Shown: positions 1 to 5,345 of the stretch, piece by piece | Layout of the letters: every line of letters begins with the position of its first letter | Numbering within the stretch: the first letter of the stretch is position 1 | Origin: JBBRSC01 sp038245795 | Lineage (GTDB): Bacteria; Actinomycetota; Acidimicrobiia; Acidimicrobiales; Microtrichaceae | DNA: 8,096 bases | Assembly (NCBI GenBank): GCA_038245795.1 | Contig: JBBRSC010000156.1 | Location: 1-8,096 of the forward strand | Reading direction: 5' to 3' | Made by a program: the position numbers and the translations under genes | The notes under the pieces: generated by a model | What the model was told of the DNA's origin: nothing | Database searches by the model: none | Seen by the model: only the letters and a program-made list of their open reading frames with translations

Positions 1-33
1 GACTCGGTGTGCCGCGTGTGGAAGGGTGGACCC

Positions 34-465
34 ATGGTCGTCGAGAAGTGGCCGCTCGGTGACGGCGTAGTGGAGTTTCCGAACGGCACACGCGTTCGGG
101 GCCGCGGACTGTGCCATGAACAACCGTCAGGACCCACCCCAACCCTTGGTGTGTACCTTCTGCGTCGGGAACCGCCTGCCATGCAGTGGACGACGGAATG
201 GATCAAGTGGCCTGACTTCCGCGCTCCTGCCGAGCCACCAACTGCCCTGCGAACGCTCCGAGCGGTATTCGCCGTCGCTGGTTCCGATCGAGTCGAGATC
301 GGGTGCCGTGGCGGGCGGGGGCGCACCGGGACGGCGCTCGCTGTTCTTGCCATCATGAGCGGGATCGATCCGGCAGATGCCGTCGTGTGGGTCCGAGATC
401 GTTACCACTCGAAGGCGGCTGAAACTCCGTGGCAACGTCGCTGGATCGAGAGCTTGACGGCGTGA
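34..465 (+). CDS. Protein-tyrosine-phosphatase-like protein
   Basis: This 143-residue protein carries a complete cysteine phosphatase P-loop, CRGGRGRT (Cys91 nucleophile, Arg97), matching CX5R followed by Thr. A WPD tripeptide at 59-61 is placed like the general-acid loop of protein tyrosine phosphatases, with Asp61 as the likely acid. The C-terminal helix containing ETPWQRRW is typical of a family of short actinobacterial phosphatase-like proteins. It is therefore expected to hydrolyse phosphate monoesters, probably phosphotyrosine, in the cytoplasm; the substrate cannot be told. The residue before Cys91 is Gly, not the usual His of HCX5R. I chose the ATG at 34 because AAGGGTGG lies just upstream; a GTG at 7 would add nine residues. 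It converges with the sigma factor gene. Confidence 0.82.
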   Translation: MVVEKWPLGDGVVEFPNGTRVRGRGLCHEQPSGPTPTLGVYLLRREPPAMQWTTEWIKWPDFRAPAEPPTALRTLRAVFAVAGSDRVEIGCRGGRGRTGTALAVLAIMSGIDPADAVVWVRDRYHSKAAETPWQRRWIESLTA

Positions 466-603
466 ACGCGTGACCGCAAGCGGACGATTCTGGGCCTTGG
501 CTCGGGCCTCTGACTCGCTGGTGATCTCAGGCTTGTGGTCAGAGTTCGATGGCGTACGACGTGATCTCGGTGACCGGGGCGAACAGCGAATCGGTATTGG
601 TCC

Positions 604-625
604 ACGATCTTCGATGGAAGATCGT
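604..625. terminator. Perfect hairpin between convergent genes
   Basis: ACGATCTTC (604-612) and GAAGATCGT (617-625) are perfect reverse complements around a 4-nt loop, GATG. The hairpin lies 9 bp beyond the stop codon of the leftward sigma factor gene and 138 bp beyond the stop of the rightward phosphatase gene, so it could end transcripts from both sides. Neither strand has a T-run after it, so it is not a textbook intrinsic terminator. The rest of 466-634 has mixed third-position GC in every frame and shows no gene that I can support. Confidence 0.5.
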
Positions 626-634
626 CAAGGCGTG

Positions 635-1912
635 TCACGGCGCGTTATCTGCTTGGTGTCCGATGGCGCGGACACGCTCAGCGGCGAGTTCGCGTTCGGC
701 AGCGTTTTGGGCGAGAGACTCCGCGATTTCGAACTCGGCTCGGGCTTCGACGTGGCGGCCGAGCTTGGCGAGGAGGTCGCCTCTTACGCTGTGCAGCAGG
801 TGGTACTGGTCGAGCGTATTGCTGTCGCACAGGTGATCGACGAGCACGAGACCGGCGGCTGGGCCTGAGGCCATCGAGACTGCGACAGCCCGGTTGAGGT
901 CGACGACCGGGGATGGCATTGCCCGCGCCAGGAGTTCGTACAGGCGAACCAACTCGTCCCAGTCGGTGTGCTCTGCGCGAACTGCTCGGGCGTGACAGGA
1001 AGCGATGGCGGCTTGTAGCGCGTAGGGGCCTGGGGCGTCTGTCAGCTGACCAGCCTGATCTAGCGATGACAGTCCACGGGTGATGAGCAGTCGATCCCAA
1101 ACGCGTCGATCCTGGTCGAGGAGCAGCACCGGTTTGCGGTCGGGTCCTACTCGTGCCGCTAGGCGCGACGACTGGAGCTCCATCAAGGCGAGGAGTCCGT
1201 GCACCTCCGGGTCATCGGGCGACAGAGCCGCAAGGAGGCGGCCCAGCCGGAGAGCTTCGGCGCAGAGATCGGGCCGTATCCAGTCGTCACCAGCGGTTGC
1301 CGAGTACCCCTCGTTGAAGATCAGATAGATGACTTCGAGGACCGACGCGAGTCGCGAGTCCCGATCGTCGCCGGTCGGCACCTCGAATGGGACTCCTGCA
1401 TCGGCGATCGTCTTCTTGGCGCGCACGAGGCGTTGGGCGACCGTCGCCTCTGGTTGCAGGAATGCCCGCGCGATCTCAGTGGTATTCAGGCCGCCGAGGA
1501 ATCGAAGCGCCAGTGTGATCCGCGACGGCACCGAGAGGACGGGATGGCACGCCACGAACAAGAGCCGCAGCCGGTCATCCTCGATGGGTGATTGGTCAAG
1601 GTCGTCACGGAACCCCGCGCGATCGGTATCAATCTCGGCATCTACAACGAGCAGAGACTGCTTCGCCTCGAAGGTACGGTCGCGGCGGATCCGATCGATG
1701 GCCTTGCGTTTGGCGACGGTCATCAGCCAGGCGCCGGGGTTTCGAGGTGTGCCGTCGCGGGGCCACTGGATGAGAGCGTCGACGAGCGCGTCCTGCGCGA
1801 GTTCCTCGGCCAGTCCGATGTCATTGACGAGGCGAGCCAGGCTCGCAACGAGTCGCGGAAACTCGATACGGAAGACAGCGTCGATCGCCGCGGTTGAATC
1901 GGCGGCAGACAT
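635..1912 (-). CDS. ECF-family RNA polymerase sigma factor, group 42 (SigJ-unrelated, TPR-tailed)
   Basis: This 425-residue protein is an extracytoplasmic-function sigma factor with a long C-terminal extension, the hallmark of group ECF42. Region 2 spans about residues 10-78 (EELAQDALVDAL, then PGAWLMTVAKRKAIDRIRR). Region 4 spans about 112-175 (RLLFVACHP, then the helix-turn-helix TTEIARAF...ATVAQRLVRAKK). A DUF6596-type block follows at about 188-288 (IYLIFNEGY...LGRLLAAL). The tail from about 295 is TPR-like, with the family motif DLNRAVAVSMA at 338-348. In this group the tail, rather than an anti-sigma factor, is thought to control activity. The gene lies 31 bp behind the DGPF protein gene on the same strand, the standard ECF42 arrangement. 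Only a weak ribosome binding site (GGTGGC) precedes its ATG, so expression may depend on the upstream gene. No anti-sigma gene is visible. Confidence 0.93.
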   Translation of the reverse strand: MSAADSTAAIDAVFRIEFPRLVASLARLVNDIGLAEELAQDALVDALIQWPRDGTPRNPGAWLMTVAKRKAIDRIRRDRTFEAKQSLLVVDAEIDTDRAGFRDDLDQSPIEDDRLRLLFVACHPVLSVPSRITLALRFLGGLNTTEIARAFLQPEATVAQRLVRAKKTIADAGVPFEVPTGDDRDSRLASVLEVIYLIFNEGYSATAGDDWIRPDLCAEALRLGRLLAALSPDDPEVHGLLALMELQSSRLAARVGPDRKPVLLLDQDRRVWDRLLITRGLSSLDQAGQLTDAPGPYALQAAIASCHARAVRAEHTDWDELVRLYELLARAMPSPVVDLNRAVAVSMASGPAAGLVLVDHLCDSNTLDQYHLLHSVRGDLLAKLGRHVEARAEFEIAESLAQNAAERELAAERVRAIGHQADNAP

Positions 1913-1943
1913 GCCACCGATTCAACCACAACCGAATCGCCAG

Positions 1944-2288
1944 TTACTCCGGGCCGAAGACCGGACGGACGCGAACTTCGCCTTCGCCCAGCACGCCGAC
2001 GAACCGTTTCGACCACTCGATCGCCTCGGCGAGGTCGCGGCACTCCACGAGCGCCCAACCTCCGATCAATTCCTTGGCTTCAGCGAACGGGCCGTCGACG
2101 ACGGTGAAGGCCCCGTCTTTCAGCGTGATTTTGGCGCCCATCATCGTCGGCGCGATGCCGCCCGTGGCGACGATGACACCTGCGGTCGTCGCCTCCTCCA
2201 TGAACTTGCCCATCTCCTCGAAGAACTCGGGGGTGGGCTCGGGCTGCGGTGCTGATTCGTCTCCCAGGGTGTACCCGAAGAATCGCAT
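1944..2288 (-). CDS. YCII-related DGPF-domain protein
   Basis: This 114-residue protein has the YCII/DGPF fold signature: MRFFGYTLGD at the start, a GGIAPTMMGA segment near residue 43, and VVDGPFAEAKELIGGWAL with the name-giving DGPF at 65-68. DGPF proteins are small ferredoxin-like-fold proteins, nearly always found next to ECF42 sigma factors. Their biochemical role is unclear; they have been proposed as enzymes or as partners of the sigma factor. A start further upstream is possible, but the ATG at 2288 has AGGAG 6 nt before it and matches the usual family start. The gene is first in a two-gene operon with the sigma factor and is preceded by an ECF42-type promoter. A second, truncated copy of its 5' end lies on the opposite strand at 2673. 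Confidence 0.92.
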   Translation of the reverse strand: MRFFGYTLGDESAPQPEPTPEFFEEMGKFMEEATTAGVIVATGGIAPTMMGAKITLKDGAFTVVDGPFAEAKELIGGWALVECRDLAEAIEWSKRFVGVLGEGEVRVRPVFGPE

Positions 2289-2341
2289 GTCATGCTCCTG
2301 TCTCTGACCGGCGCGGCACGTTGCCCCGCCTGTATCAATGC

Positions 2342-2368
2342 GTCGAGCGACGTCGTCACAGATCGACA
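2342..2368 (-). promoter_or_regulatory. Candidate ECF42-dependent promoter of the DGPF-sigma operon
   Basis: Read on the minus strand, TGTCGA (2368-2363) is followed after exactly 17 bp by CGAC (2345-2342). These match the -35 TGTCGA and -10 CG(A/T)C elements I recall for ECF42 promoters. The last base of the -10 element is 54 nt from the first base of the ATG at 2288. An A/T-rich patch (GAAACTTTTTT) lies just upstream of the -35 element. The match implies that the sigma factor drives its own operon. Assignment is by motif and is supported by the second copy at 2593-2619. Confidence 0.7.
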
Positions 2369-2433
2369 TCGCTGCGAAAAAAGTTTCCCAGCTGACCCAC
2401 GAAGGTCTTATGGAGGCTCGGCAGTTTGGTTTC

Positions 2434-2577
2434 TCAGGGTGTCACTGCCTGAGTGTGGTCACGGTAGTTGGCCTCGATCTCGGCCTGTCGGACCTCTGTC
2501 ATCCCGCCCACGGTGTCGGCCTTGACCCCGGCTCGCTTCACCCAGTTCACAGGGAGGTGGTCGCCGTCGATGTGAAA
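2434..2577 (-). pseudogene. C-terminal remnant of an unidentified gene
   Basis: A minus-strand frame ending in TGA at 2436-2434 reads like genuine protein over its last ~45 residues (HLPVNWVKRAGV, then TEVRQAEIEANYRDHTQ). Most of its codons end in G or C (for example GCC GAG ATC GAG GCC AAC TAC), like the real genes here. Upstream of about 2577 the sense is lost, where the sequence becomes the leader of the divergent operon. I do not recognise the family. It may be the tail of a gene whose 5' part was replaced by the duplicated DGPF promoter region. It could also be a chance open frame in high-GC DNA. Confidence 0.4.
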
Positions 2578-2592
2578 ATTCTTTGGCGGCGA

Positions 2593-2619
2593 TGTCGATT
2601 TTGATCGAGTTCGCTCGAC
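2593..2619 (+). promoter_or_regulatory. Second candidate ECF42-dependent promoter (DoxX operon)
   Basis: TGTCGA (2593-2598), a 17-bp spacer and CGAC (2616-2619) repeat the architecture of the promoter at 2342-2368. The flanks are shared too: both copies read GCGATGTCGAT into the spacer and TCGCTCGACG out of it. Both have the 12-mer GGCGGGGCAACG 11 bp after the -10 element (2631-2642 here). The ATG at 2673 is 54 nt beyond the -10 element, as in the other copy. It should place the DoxX-DUF1905 operon under the adjacent sigma factor. Confidence 0.7.
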
Positions 2620-2672
2620 GGACCTGCAGCGGCGGGGCAACGAGTCACGCTGATCAAACATAGGAGCACAAC

Positions 2673-2768
2673 ATGCGATTCCTCGGTTACACAGTGGGAG
2701 ACGACCCGGCGCGTCAGACGGAACTGGGACCTGATCCGGATCTGCCAAATTTTCGACGAGGTGACTTG
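2673..2768 (+). pseudogene. 5' stub of a second DGPF/YCII gene, in frame with DoxX
   Basis: The frame opens with MRFLGYTVGDDPARQ, a clear relative of the MRFFGYTLGDE start of the intact DGPF protein on the other strand. AGGAG lies 6 nt before its ATG. After about 24 residues the similarity ends; the DGPF core, including the DGPF motif, is missing. The frame has no stop and runs into the DoxX-like gene at 2769. A 182-residue fusion could therefore be made from this strong start. The simplest reading is that a deletion removed most of a DGPF gene and brought its promoter and leader next to DoxX. Confidence 0.75.
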
Positions 2769-3221
2769 ATGAACCCCGTAGGACGCCCCCGCGCCCATCG
2801 TGTCGGGCTCGGCCTCGCAGCGTTCACCGCAGCATTGCTGGTGGTCGACGGGGTGAGTCATGTCGTCAACCCGGCGTTCGTCGCCACGACCATGACCGAG
2901 CTCGGCTTCGCCCACAGCGCCGCCCCGGTCATTGGGATCATTGAGTTGTGTTGCGTCGCCCTCTACGCGTTTCGCCGCACCGCACCGCTCGGCGCAGTCC
3001 TCCTGACGGGCTATCTCGGAGGTGCTGTCGCAGCGAACCTGCGAGTCGACAAGCCGCTCCTCAGCACCGTGTTGTTTCCGATTTACGTCTCGCTCGTACT
3101 CTGGGTTGGCGTGGTGCTCCGGCGAGACGACGTCCGCAGCGTCGTCGCCTCGATCGTGAAAGCCGACAATAGTGGCGCTGAAATGAGCGCATCCTCGACC
3201 CGAATGGAGCAGACCGCATGA
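2769..3221 (+). CDS. DoxX-like integral membrane protein
   Basis: From the ATG at 2769 the product has 150 residues and four predicted membrane segments at about 12-33, 51-68, 73-90 and 99-118. The third segment opens into TGYLGGAVAANLRVDKP and the fourth carries LFPIYVSLVLWVGVVLR, the signature end of DoxX-like proteins. Family members are small four-helix inner-membrane proteins, often linked to thiol or oxidative stress; the exact activity here is unknown. GAGGTG five bases upstream of 2769 supports an internal start. However, the frame is continuous with the DGPF stub at 2673, which has a better ribosome binding site, so a form 32 residues longer is possible. The stop overlaps the next start as ATGA (3218-3221), implying translational coupling. 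Confidence 0.85.
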   Translation: MNPVGRPRAHRVGLGLAAFTAALLVVDGVSHVVNPAFVATTMTELGFAHSAAPVIGIIELCCVALYAFRRTAPLGAVLLTGYLGGAVAANLRVDKPLLSTVLFPIYVSLVLWVGVVLRRDDVRSVVASIVKADNSGAEMSASSTRMEQTA

Positions 3222-3669
3222 CCATCGACCCGCCCAGCGTGACCTTCGACGCTGTCATCGCCGGATCAGCCACCAAGACCGGCATCCCTGTCCCGGCCGA
3301 AGTCCTTTCGCAACTCGGCGCCGGGCAGCGGCCAGCCGTGGTCGTCACTCTTGATGGCTACACGTATCAGACGTCGGTTGGAGTGATGAGCGGACAGCAC
3401 CTCGTGCCCGTCAGCGCCGCGGTCTCGTCGCCGACAGCCACGTCCACGTCACCCTCACGTTGGCTTCGGGACCGCGAACAGCGGAAGTTCCCGGCGACCT
3501 GGCTGAAGCTCTCGACCTTGAACCCACCGCCCGGCAGTTCTTCGCCGATCTGTCGAACAGTCTTCAGCGAATGCACGTCGACAACATCAACGCAGCCAAA
3601 ACAACCGAGACCCGTCAGCGCCGCATCGACAAGTGCGTCGCCCTGTTCCTCGAAGGAAAGCCCCGATGA
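3218..3669 (+). pseudogene. DUF1905/YdeI-family protein, frameshifted
   Basis: The gene starts in the ATGA overlap with DoxX. It reads VTFDAVIAGSATKTGIPVP...TLDGYTYQTSVG...HLVPVSAAV to about 3424, a DUF1905 beta-barrel domain. The frame then turns to nonsense. The family sequence resumes in the frame one base earlier: GLVADSHVHVTLTLASGP, EVPGDLAEALDLEP, then the YdeI-type C-terminal helix AAKTTETRQRRIDKCVALF, stopping at 3667-3669. The break lies at about 3415-3424. Relatives usually have several residues between the VSA and G positions joined here, so loss of roughly five codons plus one base is more likely than a single-base change. If the shift is real, the product is truncated or carries a foreign tail. 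A sequencing error cannot be excluded. Confidence 0.8.
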
Positions 3670-3720
3670 CACCAGAATCCGAAACCGAGAGAGTTCGCGG
3701 ACCGGCCTCGTACTTGCTGG
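3666..3720 (+). pseudogene. 5' stub of a DUF4287-domain gene
   Basis: An ATGA overlap with the preceding stop (3666-3669) starts a frame reading MTPESETERVRGPASYLLAQ. The VRGPASY segment followed by a large hydrophobic residue matches the usual start of DUF4287 proteins, where it continues as FPSIE. Similarity stops after about 16 residues, just before the 3' end of the convergent YjbR gene. The frame then runs antisense through that gene until a stop at 3845. It appears to be the surviving start of a third operon gene cut by a deletion. The match is short, so the family call is tentative. Confidence 0.5.
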
Positions 3721-3721
3721 C

Positions 3722-4120
3722 TCAGGTGAGCGGATGTTCGTTCGAGTACGCGGTTGCCAGGTCGGTCGGAGAGGTGGCCAGCCACGCGTCGACGATTGCT
3801 TCGCTCAGGTGGTTCGGGTCGACGAGGTCGAGCTGGATGAGGTAGGCGGGATAGCCGTCGAAGTGCGGGATCGTGAAGAAGCCAGGGCGATTCATTGCCA
3901 AGATGGCTTCACGTTCGTGGAGATCCTCGGCGGCGATCGCGACGATCGGACCCTCGGGTGGAGGCGCAGGCAGGTGGCGTTTGATGTCGGCCTTACTCAG
4001 AGGGCGCTCCCACGCGAATGCGCGGCCGTCGACCAGCCAGGTCCGATTGCCCCACTTGGTGCCCTCGACGACCTCGGGTAACGACATCGCCATGGTCCTG
4101 GCGTCCTCGAGACTCACCAT
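3722..4120 (-). CDS. MmcQ/YjbR family protein
   Basis: This 132-residue protein matches the MmcQ/YjbR (DUF419) family. It has an N-terminal helix with SLPEVVEGTKWGN (13-25), a strand pair TWLVDGRAFAWERPL (27-41), and a C-terminal HFDGYPAYLIQLDLV...EAIVDAWLATSP block. The fold resembles double-wing DNA-binding proteins, and family members are often labelled DNA-binding, but a molecular role is not established. No ribosome binding site precedes the ATG at 4120. A TAGTCT element 6 bp upstream could be the -10 of a leaderless transcript. It is divergent from the TetR gene, with 119 bp between their starts, so the TetR operator could affect it too. Its stop lies directly against the DUF4287 stub. 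Confidence 0.85.
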   Translation of the reverse strand: MVSLEDARTMAMSLPEVVEGTKWGNRTWLVDGRAFAWERPLSKADIKRHLPAPPPEGPIVAIAAEDLHEREAILAMNRPGFFTIPHFDGYPAYLIQLDLVDPNHLSEAIVDAWLATSPTDLATAYSNEHPLT

Positions 4121-4204
4121 GCGGCGAGACTAGATGTTGCCGACCGCGCTCTGACGAGATCACATCCTGCGAAGGGTCGCATCGAATCCGGATGGTTTGG
4201 GCCC

Positions 4205-4233
4205 TTGATCATATACCGACCAGTTGGTATCAT
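4205..4233 (+). promoter_or_regulatory. Leaderless promoter of the TetR gene
   Basis: TTGATC (4205-4210) and TATCAT (4228-4233) are separated by 17 bp and resemble housekeeping -35 and -10 elements (4/6 and 5/6 matches to TTGACA and TATAAT). The expected start of transcription, 7 bp after the -10 element, is position 4240, the A of the ATG. There is no Shine-Dalgarno sequence between them, which agrees with a leaderless message. Confidence 0.55.
4213..4230. promoter_or_regulatory. TetR-type operator palindrome
   Basis: ATACCGACCAGTTGGTAT is an 18-bp imperfect palindrome with perfect 5-bp arms (ATACC/GGTAT) and an inner AC/GT match. This is the usual form of TetR-family operators. It fills the spacer between the -35 and -10 elements and overlaps the -10, so binding would block transcription. 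It sits 9 bp before the TetR start codon, which strongly suggests autorepression. Confidence 0.7.
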
Positions 4234-4239
4234 CGCTGG

Positions 4240-4860
4240 ATGCCAACCGATTCGGCCACCACTCGAGAACGTTTCCTCGACGCCGCCATTGCTGTCATGA
4301 GAACCAAAGGCTTTCATGCGACCACCGTCGACGACCTGTGTGCGGCTGCGGGGCTGTCAAAAGGCGCGTTCTTTCATCACTTTGCGTCGAAGGAGGACTT
4401 GGCGATCGCCGCTGCCGACTACTGGTCGGTGACCACGAGTCGACTCTTCGCCGGCGCCGGGTACCACGACCTCGACGATCCGGCCGACCGGGTACTTGGT
4501 TACCTCGATCTCCGGGCGTCAATCATCGGCGATGCGATCGAGGCGTACACGTGCCTGGTGGGCACGATGGCGCAGGAGACCTACGCGACCCACCCGGCCA
4601 TACGCGACGCGTGCGCTGCGAGCATCCTCGGTCACGCCGAGACCCTTGAGGACGACATCGCTGCGGCGCTCCGCGACGCAGAACCGGACGCAACCGGCGT
4701 CCCAGCTCGCGCCGAGAGCCTTGCCCGTTATACCCAGATCGTCCTGCAGGGAGCGTTCGTTGTCAGCAAGGCGATGAACGATCCCGACGTCGCACGAGAC
4801 AGCGTGGCCCACTTGCGTCACTACTTCGAGATGGTCTTCCACCGACACCAAGGAACATGA
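4240..4860 (+). CDS. TetR family transcriptional regulator
   Basis: This 206-residue protein has a TetR N-terminal DNA-binding domain: TTRERFLDAAIAVMRTKGF (8-25 region), then the helix-turn-helix TTVDDLCAAAGLSKGAFFHHF (28-48) and KEDLAIAAADYW. Residues 60-206 are the all-helical ligand-binding and dimer domain. The ATG at 4240 is favoured because an operator and promoter lie immediately before it and the domain begins just after it; the frame is open further upstream without family sense. It probably represses its own promoter and the ABM, VOC and DUF1905 genes downstream, released by an unknown small molecule. The stop overlaps an ATG (ATGA, 4857-4860). A related C-terminal tail survives at 7139-7255 on the other strand. 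Confidence 0.93.
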   Translation: MPTDSATTRERFLDAAIAVMRTKGFHATTVDDLCAAAGLSKGAFFHHFASKEDLAIAAADYWSVTTSRLFAGAGYHDLDDPADRVLGYLDLRASIIGDAIEAYTCLVGTMAQETYATHPAIRDACAASILGHAETLEDDIAAALRDAEPDATGVPARAESLARYTQIVLQGAFVVSKAMNDPDVARDSVAHLRHYFEMVFHRHQGT

Positions 4861-4898
4861 CCATGACCACCCCAAACCAAGGGAGCACAACATGTTGA
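4857..4898 (+). other. 13-codon coupled mini-ORF, likely gene-start stub
   Basis: An ATG overlapping the TetR stop opens MTMTTPNQGSTTC and ends within the first codons of the ABM gene. The orphan TetR tail at 7139-7255 has the same ATGA junction, followed there by MTMPTIQ. The shared arrangement suggests that the ancestral TetR gene was coupled to a downstream gene starting MTM. Here the start may have been kept while the rest was replaced by the ABM gene. Expression of this peptide is unproven. Confidence 0.3.
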
Positions 4899-5182
4899 TC
4901 ATCGCAGGGCATTACTCAGTCGGCGTCGCGAAACGCGACGCATACGTCGAAGCATTTAGCGATCTCGTTCAACGGGGGCGCGCCGCAGCGGGATGCCTCG
5001 ACCTGGCAATCACCGCCGACCCCGTTGACCCTGCACGGGTCAACAACTATGAACGTTGGGAGAGCGAAGCGACCCTTGCCGCGTTCCGAGCAGTCGCCAA
5101 CCCACCCGAGTTCGACGTCGCGATGAGCGACATGCAGATGTCGAAGTTCCACATCGACTCCGAGTCCCATCCGTTCGCGTAG
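4892..5182 (+). CDS. Antibiotic biosynthesis monooxygenase (ABM) domain protein
   Basis: This 96-residue single-domain protein fits the ABM/quinol monooxygenase-like ferredoxin fold. It has MLIIAGHYSV as the first strand, RDAYVEAFSDLVQRGRAAAGCLDL as the helix and turn, VNNYERWESEATLAAFRA as the strand-helix, and a final MSKFHID strand. Relatives oxidise aromatic or quinol substrates without cofactor, or act as small detoxifying enzymes; the substrate here is unknown. GGGAG lies 6 nt before the ATG. The gene follows TetR by 31 bp on the same strand and is probably under its control. Confidence 0.85.
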   Translation: MLIIAGHYSVGVAKRDAYVEAFSDLVQRGRAAAGCLDLAITADPVDPARVNNYERWESEATLAAFRAVANPPEFDVAMSDMQMSKFHIDSESHPFA

Positions 5183-5195
5183 CGCGGCCTGCCTC

Positions 5196-5212
5196 GGTGC
5201 CCCACTGGCACC
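5196..5212 (+). terminator. Short hairpin after the ABM gene
   Basis: GGTGCC (5196-5201) and GGCACC (5207-5212) are perfect reverse complements around a 5-nt loop. The hairpin starts 14 bp after the ABM stop. No T-run follows, so it may be a weak terminator or a 3'-end stabiliser within the operon. Confidence 0.3.
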
Positions 5213-5252
5213 AACTCGAACCGCTCGCCCAACCAAGCTTCAGGAGAACGAC

Positions 5253-5345
5253 ATGGCCACTACCTCTGCTATCGGCGTCTCTCCCACCCTCGACAGCCAT
5301 CACCAACCCGAAGGACCCGACGATGAACCAGACCACGATCACTGA
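5253..5345 (+). pseudogene. 30-codon ORF with strong ribosome binding site, likely gene-start stub
   Basis: AGGAGAA (5242-5248) sits at good spacing before an ATG at 5253. The frame reads MATTSAIGVSPTLDSHHQPE, then an acidic His-rich end, stopping at 5343-5345 inside the VOC gene in another frame. The first ~17 residues look like the start of a normal protein; the rest is antiframe to the VOC leader. I do not recognise the family. It may be the surviving start of a deleted gene, or a short leader peptide whose translation feeds into the VOC gene. Confidence 0.4.

Noticed and set aside
470..868. A 132-codon plus-strand frame after the phosphatase gene
   Set aside because: Over the non-overlapping part its third positions are about evenly mixed, and the rest is antisense to the sigma factor. 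No family is recognisable.
1329..2255. A 308-codon open frame on the plus strand
   Set aside because: It is antisense to the sigma factor and DGPF genes, rich in Arg and Ser, and shows no domain. It is a by-product of high-GC codon use.
3218..4081. The frame of DUF1905 read through as one 287-residue protein
   Set aside because: After the frameshift the residues become Ser/Pro/Thr-rich nonsense and then antisense to the YjbR gene. Only the first ~69 residues have family meaning.
5120..5165. TGTCGA inside the ABM gene as a third ECF42 promoter
   Set aside because: No CG(A/T)C occurs 17 bp downstream, and the site is within coding sequence. The same holds for other TGTCGA occurrences on both strands.
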